A DNA stretch of 16,441 bases from Methylococcaceae bacterium UBA7658. Its GTDB lineage: Bacteria > Pseudomonadota > Gammaproteobacteria > Methylococcales > Methylomonadaceae. Position numbers and translations under genes: made by a program. Location: contig DLHW01000063.1 in the NCBI GenBank assembly GCA_002483425.1, positions 1 to 16,441 on the forward strand, written 5' to 3'. Positions 11,645 to 16,441 of this stretch are shown in pieces. How positions within the stretch are numbered: the first letter of the stretch is position 1; each line of letters begins with the position of its first letter. The notes beneath the pieces were generated by a model that searched no databases, was not told the origin of the DNA, and was given only the letters and a program-made list of their open reading frames with translations.

Positions 11645-14635
11645 ATGCTAACGGACGAGCGTCTGATTATTAAAGTTGTAACAAAACACAAAGAATTGAC
11701 TGCGTTTTTTCTAGCCGGTATTTGTTATTTTGTGCTAGAAAAATTTGCATTTTATCTCTCCGGTTTTACCGGCAACCTTATTCAGATTAGGACTGCTTCC
11801 GGTTTAGCGCTTGCCGGGATTGTTCTGTACCGTTACCCGATAGCATTAGGTGCCGGTTTAGGATCGTTCTGTTACCACTTAACTAGTCTTTATCCGTTCA
11901 CGGAGTCATGGCAACCAGCCGTCGTAGCCGCAGGCGCCATCGCTGGCGGAACGGTGTTGAGTTTGTTCCTGGCGGCGTATTTAATCAACCGCTGCTTTTT
12001 AGGACGGGTTCCCGAAACCTTACAAGAAGTTGTTGTTTTTATAGCGATAACCGCAGTAACCGGGGCAATTTCCGCAACCTTCGGAAATCTCGGCTTTATA
12101 ACTGATCCGCACGGTAATAGTTCAAATGATCTTTCCGCCGGCATTACCTGGTGGCTAGCCGATACGGCAGGGCTGTTAATCGCGACGCCGTTATTATTGG
12201 TTTGGAGCCGTAAACGCTATCGTAAAAGTCTGGTATTTCCTTTAATCGCACCGTGTGCAGGGCTAACGTTAACCGGTTTCTTTGCCGTTCTCCAACTAGA
12301 TCATCGCTTTTTAGCCTCTATCCCCGGCCCGGTTTATAGCTATTCCTTCAATGCCTGGCGCGATTCCGGCGATGGCGGCATTACCTGGGCCTCTTGGGTT
12401 ATCTTTTTGGGCGGTCTCGCATTAAATTTGATTCTAGGCCTTTATTTAGAGAATCACCGCCGCGAACAAGCGCTTTTGCGCGAAAGCGAAAAACGCTTGA
12501 AACGGCAAAATCTGGCGTTAGCGCATATTACCCGAAACGAATCAATCAGTTCCGGAAATCTCAGCGCGACTTTGCAACTCTTGACGGAAACCAGTGCATC
12601 GACGCTTCAAATCGATAGGGTAAGCATTTGGTTGTTTAATAACGATAAAACCGCAATCAGTTGCGCCGATCTTTATGACCTGAACACAAACACGCATTCA
12701 AGCGGCGAGGAGTTGACAACCGTTGATTATCCTTCTTATTTTAAAGCGCTGCTCGATAACCGCAACATTGCTGTCAATGAGGTTAACATCGATCCTATTA
12801 CCCAAGAATTACGGCAATACTACTTACCGAAATACAACATAACCGCCTTATTAGATGCGCCGATTCATTTCGGCAACGATTTCGCCGGAGTGGCTTGCCA
12901 CGAACACGCCGGCGCTAAACGAATTTGGACTCAAGACGAACAAATTTTTGCCGGCTCAATCGCCGATCTAGCCGCACTTGCGTTTGAGGTCAAAAAACGG
13001 CAGGCGGCGGAAACCGCGCTACGTGCGATCAATATCGATCTAGAAGCTAAAGTACAAGTCCGTACCGAAGAATTAAGCGCATTAAATGCGAATCTCGCCG
13101 CTGAAATCGCCGAACGGAAACAAGCCGAAGCAATCCTCCGGGAAAGCGAACTGCGTTTGCGGCTTGCCATAAAAGCGGCGGATATCGGCGTATGGGATTG
13201 GAATTATGAAACTAATAGCGTAATTTATTCGCCCGAGTGGAAACGTCAGCTCGGATACGCCGATGATGAAATCGCCAATCACTATATCGAATGGGAAAGC
13301 CGTTTACATCCCAACGATAAAGAACGCGCGGTAGCGGCTAACTTGGTTTATATAGAAGGTAAAAAAAGCGAATACGAAACGGACTTCAGGTTGCGCCATA
13401 AAAACGGAACCTACCGTTGGATTCATTCTCGCGGCGAAGTTATCGCCAGAAACGCCAAAGGTAAAGTTACTCGTATCATGGGTTGTCATACCGATATTAC
13501 CCAGTTAAAGCAATCGGAGGAAAACTTGCGGGTATTTCGCTGGTTTGCCGAAAGCGCCGGTCAAGGTATGGCAATGGCACGATTGAACGGAGAAATAGTT
13601 TACAAAAACCCTCTGTTAATAAGTTCATTAGAAAAACTCGAATTAAATACCGGGCAAAGCGATTTACTAAGCGGATATTACTCCGAAACCTCGGAACAAA
13701 AGCTTAAGCAAGAAATACTGCCGAAACTACTGAACGAAGGGCAATGGACGGGGGAGCTTGAATTAGGCCGCGGCCCGGTAGCGCCGATTCCGACTTTAGA
13801 TCATTTTTTTGCCGTCCGTAATGAAGACGGTCAGCCGCAGTATATCGCCACGATTATTACCGACATTTCTCAGCAAAAAGCCATCGAACAGCAATTAACG
13901 AACGCAAAAGAGGCGGCTGAGTCGGCCGACCGGGCTAAATCGATGTTTATCGCAAGCATGTCGCACGAATTACGCACCCCGCTCAACGCCATCATCGGAT
14001 TTACCGGAATACTACTGCAAGGTCTGTCCGGCAGTTTGAATGAACGCCAAACCGATCAACTCAGCCGCGTCTCCCGGTCGGCCAAACATTTGCTCGGATT
14101 GATCACCGATATTATCGACCTGTCTAAAGTTGAAGCCAATCGCATGGACGTCTTTGCCGAAACCGTCAATTTAGAGGAATTAATTGCGCAAGCTTGCGAA
14201 ACGGTAAAAGGACAAGCCCGCGAAAAAGGTCTGATTATGGAAATCGTAACACCTCCCGGCATACAACTCTATACCGACCGCAAGCGGTTGATTCAATGCA
14301 TTATCAATCTTTTAAGCAATGCCGTTAAATATACCGAACAGGGTAAAATAACGTTAACGGTAGCTCCCGATGAAACCGGCGTCACCATACAAGTCGATGA
14401 TACCGGAATAGGGATCGAGCCGGAACAATTAGAACGGCTCTTTAAACCATTCGAGCGGTTGGAGTCGAATCTTCGTATTACAACGCCTGGCACGGGTTTG
14501 GGTTTATATCTAACGCAAAAAATTGCCATGGATTTACTCAATGGTTCTGTCAATGTCGACAGTAAACCAGGTCAAGGCAGCCGTTTTAGACTGCGTGTCC
14601 CAAAGTATTTACATAAAGCCAACAACTCGGCGTAG
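11645..14635 (+). CDS. MASE1-GAF-PAS-PAS sensor histidine kinase
   Basis: A 996-aa inner-membrane sensor kinase. Residues about 15-270 form roughly eight membrane helices of the MASE1 sensor type (IRTASGLALAGIVLYRYP, and WWLADTAGLLIATPLLLVW). About 290-449 is GAF-like, and 450-500 is a Glu/Ala-rich coiled coil. PAS domain 1 spans about 505-620 (GVWDWNYETN, YRWIHSRGE, DITQLKQSEE) and a second PAS-like domain about 628-745 ends in ITDISQQKAIEQ. HisKA begins near 764 with phospho-His774 in MSHELRTPLNAIIGF. The HATPase domain (870-988) has Asn892 (LLSNAVKYT), DDTGIGIEPE, LFKPFERLE and GTGLGLYL. No receiver or HPt follows, so phosphate must pass to separate partners, most likely the two divergently encoded receivers. 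The ATG has no clear ribosome site. The sensed signal is unknown. Confidence 0.93.
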   Translation: MLTDERLIIKVVTKHKELTAFFLAGICYFVLEKFAFYLSGFTGNLIQIRTASGLALAGIVLYRYPIALGAGLGSFCYHLTSLYPFTESWQPAVVAAGAIAGGTVLSLFLAAYLINRCFLGRVPETLQEVVVFIAITAVTGAISATFGNLGFITDPHGNSSNDLSAGITWWLADTAGLLIATPLLLVWSRKRYRKSLVFPLIAPCAGLTLTGFFAVLQLDHRFLASIPGPVYSYSFNAWRDSGDGGITWASWVIFLGGLALNLILGLYLENHRREQALLRESEKRLKRQNLALAHITRNESISSGNLSATLQLLTETSASTLQIDRVSIWLFNNDKTAISCADLYDLNTNTHSSGEELTTVDYPSYFKALLDNRNIAVNEVNIDPITQELRQYYLPKYNITALLDAPIHFGNDFAGVACHEHAGAKRIWTQDEQIFAGSIADLAALAFEVKKRQAAETALRAINIDLEAKVQVRTEELSALNANLAAEIAERKQAEAILRESELRLRLAIKAADIGVWDWNYETNSVIYSPEWKRQLGYADDEIANHYIEWESRLHPNDKERAVAANLVYIEGKKSEYETDFRLRHKNGTYRWIHSRGEVIARNAKGKVTRIMGCHTDITQLKQSEENLRVFRWFAESAGQGMAMARLNGEIVYKNPLLISSLEKLELNTGQSDLLSGYYSETSEQKLKQEILPKLLNEGQWTGELELGRGPVAPIPTLDHFFAVRNEDGQPQYIATIITDISQQKAIEQQLTNAKEAAESADRAKSMFIASMSHELRTPLNAIIGFTGILLQGLSGSLNERQTDQLSRVSRSAKHLLGLITDIIDLSKVEANRMDVFAETVNLEELIAQACETVKGQAREKGLIMEIVTPPGIQLYTDRKRLIQCIINLLSNAVKYTEQGKITLTVAPDETGVTIQVDDTGIGIEPEQLERLFKPFERLESNLRITTPGTGLGLYLTQKIAMDLLNGSVNVDSKPGQGSRFRLRVPKYLHKANNSA

Positions 14636-14683
14636 CGCTTTTACTCCGTAAAAAGTTCATTTTATTTTTTAAATTTTCGCTTT

Positions 14684-14726
14684 CAGGGTAGCTGCTTTGG
14701 GCTACAGCATAAAGAGATCTACCCTG
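14684..14726 (+). repeat. Inverted repeat with an alternative hairpin
   Basis: CAGGGTAG (14684-14691) and CTACCCTG (14719-14726) are exact reverse complements. Within them GTAGC (14688-14692) can instead pair with GCTAC (14701-14705), so two mutually exclusive hairpins share the same bases. No T-run follows. It lies 50-90 bp after the kinase stop and may be a transcript-end structure or the start of a separate RNA. Confidence 0.5.
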
Positions 14727-14765
14727 TTCGTATTTCAACGAATTTCCGGTAAAGCTCTACGGTAA

Positions 14766-14822
14766 GTCCTCGGAGACTGCTCCATGCATTGCTTTAACTC
14801 CAGCAGCCATGCAACCGAGGAC
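14766..14822 (+). repeat. Three-segment stem-loop
   Basis: GTCCTCGG (14766-14773) pairs exactly with CCGAGGAC (14815-14822). Inside, TGCAT and ATGCA, then TGCT and AGCA, can pair around a loop of about 8 bases. The nested helices look like a structured RNA, but I recognise no known family. It overlaps the start of a possible small ORF. Confidence 0.5.
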
Positions 14823-14915
14823 GAACGGCAAGATGTTGATTTCTTAGACACAAGGGGCATAAAGAACGAACTTATCGAACCCCTTTCCCTTGAAAAAAAG
14901 AATAAAATCAACTAA
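14784..14915 (+). CDS. Possible 43-aa small protein
   Basis: ATG at 14784 to TAA at 14913-14915, with GGAG 8 bases before the start. The product is polar and charged (MHCFNSSSHATEDERQD at the start, LSLEKKNKIN at the end) with no membrane segment or known domain. Its first 39 bases lie inside the 14766-14822 stem-loop, which would occlude the ribosome site. It may be a real small gene or a chance frame in a structured spacer. Confidence 0.28.
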   Translation: MHCFNSSSHATEDERQDVDFLDTRGIKNELIEPLSLEKKNKIN

Positions 14916-15081
14916 TTGGAAGATTCCTGATTGATCCGGCCACTCAATGTTTTAACCGTTCGCACCCTAAAGGCACTTGTGACCTTTTAGTTATAAATAC
15001 TGAGCAAGTCGAGGCACAATATGCCTTACCACACTAGCTCAAGGAGAACGGTAGTTAAAACTTCATAAGGCCGAACAATCA

Positions 15082-15486
15082 TCAGTGATGAACAGTTTTT
15101 GGCAGGGTTTTAGCTTCCTCAATCCATTTGGTCACTTGTGTTAATGAAGGCGTAGTTTTAGATAACTTTTTTTCTTCATTGGTTTTTGCCAAAGCTTGCT
15201 GTAAATTTTCGGCATTCCTGCGCGCCAATTCCGGCACCGTATCAACGCCCGCCGCTTCCAGCAATTCGGAAAATTGCCCGGCAATACCGTTAATGCGGAA
15301 TAAATCGGCATGATTAACCCAGGTTAGAATTCTTTTAGCGTCTATCCCGGTCGTAGCCGCCAGTTCTTCGCGTCCTTTTGCCGTGCAAGCTGCTTCGAGC
15401 AACTTATCCGTTGAAGTAATGCCTGCGGCTTTTAATTTTTCAGCGTATTGTGAACCGATACCTTCAATATCTTCGATATGTGACAT
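15082..15486 (-). CDS. DUF4332-like helix-hairpin-helix protein
   Basis: A 134-aa soluble protein built of two helix-hairpin-helix-like repeats. IEGIGSQYAEKLKAAGI (residues 7-23) is followed by a helical segment with GIDAKRILTWVNHADLFRI. The second repeat, INGIAGQFSELLEAAGVDT, leads into VPELARRN and a Lys-rich tail. This is the DUF4332 pattern, whose two HhH units resemble DNA-binding modules of polymerases and RuvA; its cellular role is not established. A strong ribosome site (AAGGAGA, 6 bases before the ATG) suggests good expression. It ends in two consecutive TGA codons. It is divergent from hemL with a 190-bp gap. No operon partner is seen. Confidence 0.85.
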   Translation of the reverse strand: MSHIEDIEGIGSQYAEKLKAAGITSTDKLLEAACTAKGREELAATTGIDAKRILTWVNHADLFRINGIAGQFSELLEAAGVDTVPELARRNAENLQQALAKTNEEKKLSKTTPSLTQVTKWIEEAKTLPKTVHH

Positions 15487-15676
15487 TAGGATCTCCTTAT
15501 TTTGGTAAACTGTTGGTTAAAATAGACTGAATGGGTTATGCACTCAGTGAAACGCAATATTAACATCAGTTTTGCCGTTAAGCCGCAAAAATCCGTTTTA
15601 ATAATCCGAAACTAAAACAACCGAAGTAACTTTTGCTCAAAAAACCCACAATCACATCATTCAAATAAAAGCACCT

Positions 15677-16441
15677 ATGTTAGAACACGATGCAGTTTTA
15701 TTCTCTGTTGCAAAAAGCGTCATTCCGGGCGGCGTAAACTCTCCGGTTCGCTCCTTTAACAGTGTCGGCGGCACGCCGGTATTTATCGATCATGCCCAAG
15801 GCGCTTATATCTTCGATACTACGAATAAGCGTTACATCGATTATGTCGGTTCCTGGGGTCCGATGATCCTTGGCCACGCGCACCCTGAAGTCATTGCCGC
15901 GGTAACCTGCGCAGCCGAGAAAGGTTTAAGCTTCGGCGCACCCACCGAAATCGAAACCGCCTTGGCGCAACAAGTGTGCGAACTTATTCCCTCTATCAAG
16001 CTTGTCCGTATGGTCAGTTCCGGCACAGAAGCGACGATGAGCGCTATCCGGTTAGCGAGAGGTTACACCGGCAGGGATAAAATTGTAAAATTCGAAGGCT
16101 GCTACCACGGTCATTCCGACTCTTTACTGGTTAAAGCAGGTTCCGGGGCCTTAACGCTCGGAGTACCCAGCTCTCCCGGCGTTTCCAGTGCCGTTGCGGA
16201 ACACACGATTACCCTGCCTTATAACGATAGCGACGCAGTCAAAGAGATTTTCTCGCAAATCGGCGAACATATTGCTTGTATCATTGTGGAACCCGTGGCG
16301 GGCAACATGAACTGTGTGCCGCCTGTGTCAGGATTTTTGGAAACCTTGCGCAGTGTGTGTGATGCTTACCGGAGCGTATTGATTTTCGATGAAGTCATGA
16401 CCGGCTTTCGGGTAGCCTTATCAGGCGCACAAGGGCTTTAC
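15677..16441 (+). CDS. hemL: Glutamate-1-semialdehyde 2,1-aminomutase (5' part)
   Basis: The PLP enzyme that converts glutamate-1-semialdehyde to 5-aminolevulinate, the last step of the C5 route to haem and other tetrapyrroles. The first 255 codons are present and the window ends inside the gene. Family blocks are clear: IPGGVNSPVRSF (residues 14-25), YVGSWGPMILGHAHP, MVSSGTEATMSAIRLARG (phosphate-cup region), KFEGCYHGHSD, IIVEPVAGNMN and IFDEVMTGFRVALSGAQ, which includes the Asp that pairs with the PLP ring nitrogen. The Schiff-base lysine (about residue 265) falls just beyond the window. The start matches the family N-terminus, though no strong ribosome site precedes it. Full length should be about 425 aa. 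Confidence 0.96.
   Translation, partial: MLEHDAVLFSVAKSVIPGGVNSPVRSFNSVGGTPVFIDHAQGAYIFDTTNKRYIDYVGSWGPMILGHAHPEVIAAVTCAAEKGLSFGAPTEIETALAQQVCELIPSIKLVRMVSSGTEATMSAIRLARGYTGRDKIVKFEGCYHGHSDSLLVKAGSGALTLGVPSSPGVSSAVAEHTITLPYNDSDAVKEIFSQIGEHIACIIVEPVAGNMNCVPPVSGFLETLRSVCDAYRSVLIFDEVMTGFRVALSGAQGLY

Larger units (their letters stand above)
14636..15081. other. Structured spacer between the kinase and DUF4332 genes
   Basis: Besides the repeats and the small ORF listed, TTTTAC-TCC-GTAAAA followed by T-rich sequence (14639-14670) may end the kinase transcript. AAGGGG and CCCCTT (about 14850-14883) form a loose inverted repeat. CTAAAGG...CCTTTTAG near 14968-14991 forms a hairpin with an inner CAC-TT-GTG. 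No other gene is seen. Confidence 0.4.

Noticed and set aside
14766..14822. Integron attC site
   Set aside because: The stem lacks the GTTRRRY/RYYYAAC core sites and no integron cassette pattern surrounds it.
1..16441. CRISPR array, rRNA, tRNA genes or prophage
   Set aside because: No regularly spaced repeats, rRNA blocks, cloverleaf or phage structural genes are seen on either strand.

Overview
The window reads as a moderate-GC gammaproteobacterial chromosome. The prfB-lysS order, RF2 with its programmed frameshift, hemL, and large MASE1 and GGDEF-EAL signalling proteins all fit. The protein style (G8-domain secreted protein, HhH/DUF4332 protein, many sensor domains) is reminiscent of methanotrophs such as Methylobacter or Methylomonas, but no methane-oxidation gene is present, so the genus is only an inference.

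Layout. Bases 1-327 hold no gene I recognise. From 328 to 2954 on the minus strand lies the housekeeping pair prfB-lysS; prfB must be joined across a +1 frameshift at 2879. A class I SAM-dependent methyltransferase (3205-4137, minus) follows, with its own predicted promoter. Bases 4262-5822 are a graveyard of two decayed insertion sequences. One is an IS200/IS605-type Y1 transposase relic (minus, pieces in all three frames). The other is an IS630-type transposase relic (plus, two in-frame stops, most of the catalytic domain deleted) that still has recognisable terminal inverted repeats.

Next is a 791-aa secreted G8-domain / beta-helix protein (6033-8408, plus). Two CRP-like palindromes stand upstream, centred 51 bp apart. 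The nearer one lies 29.5 bp from a possible -10 element, the spacing of a class II CRP-activated promoter. The gene ends facing its convergent neighbour across a long hairpin and a bidirectional terminator.

Bases 8572-14635 form a divergent two-component / cyclic-di-GMP module. On the minus strand a stand-alone receiver overlaps, by ATGAATAA, a REC-PAS-GGDEF-EAL protein. On the plus strand is a MASE1-GAF-PAS-PAS histidine kinase with no receiver of its own. The reasonable reading is that the membrane kinase phosphorylates one or both receivers and so controls c-di-GMP turnover. The GGDEF motif is altered (GADEF) while the EAL motifs are intact, which suggests a net phosphodiesterase. The 528-bp spacer contains an 11-bp perfect inverted repeat and a possible 37-aa small ORF directly ahead of the kinase.

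The right end has a structured spacer (14636-15081) with a possible 43-aa ORF, a small DUF4332-like helix-hairpin-helix protein (minus), and the divergent 5' part of hemL, cut by the window edge. I found no wholly new system. The least ordinary parts are the predicted CRP-type promoter of the G8 gene and the divergent kinase/c-di-GMP module with its unexplained spacer sequences.
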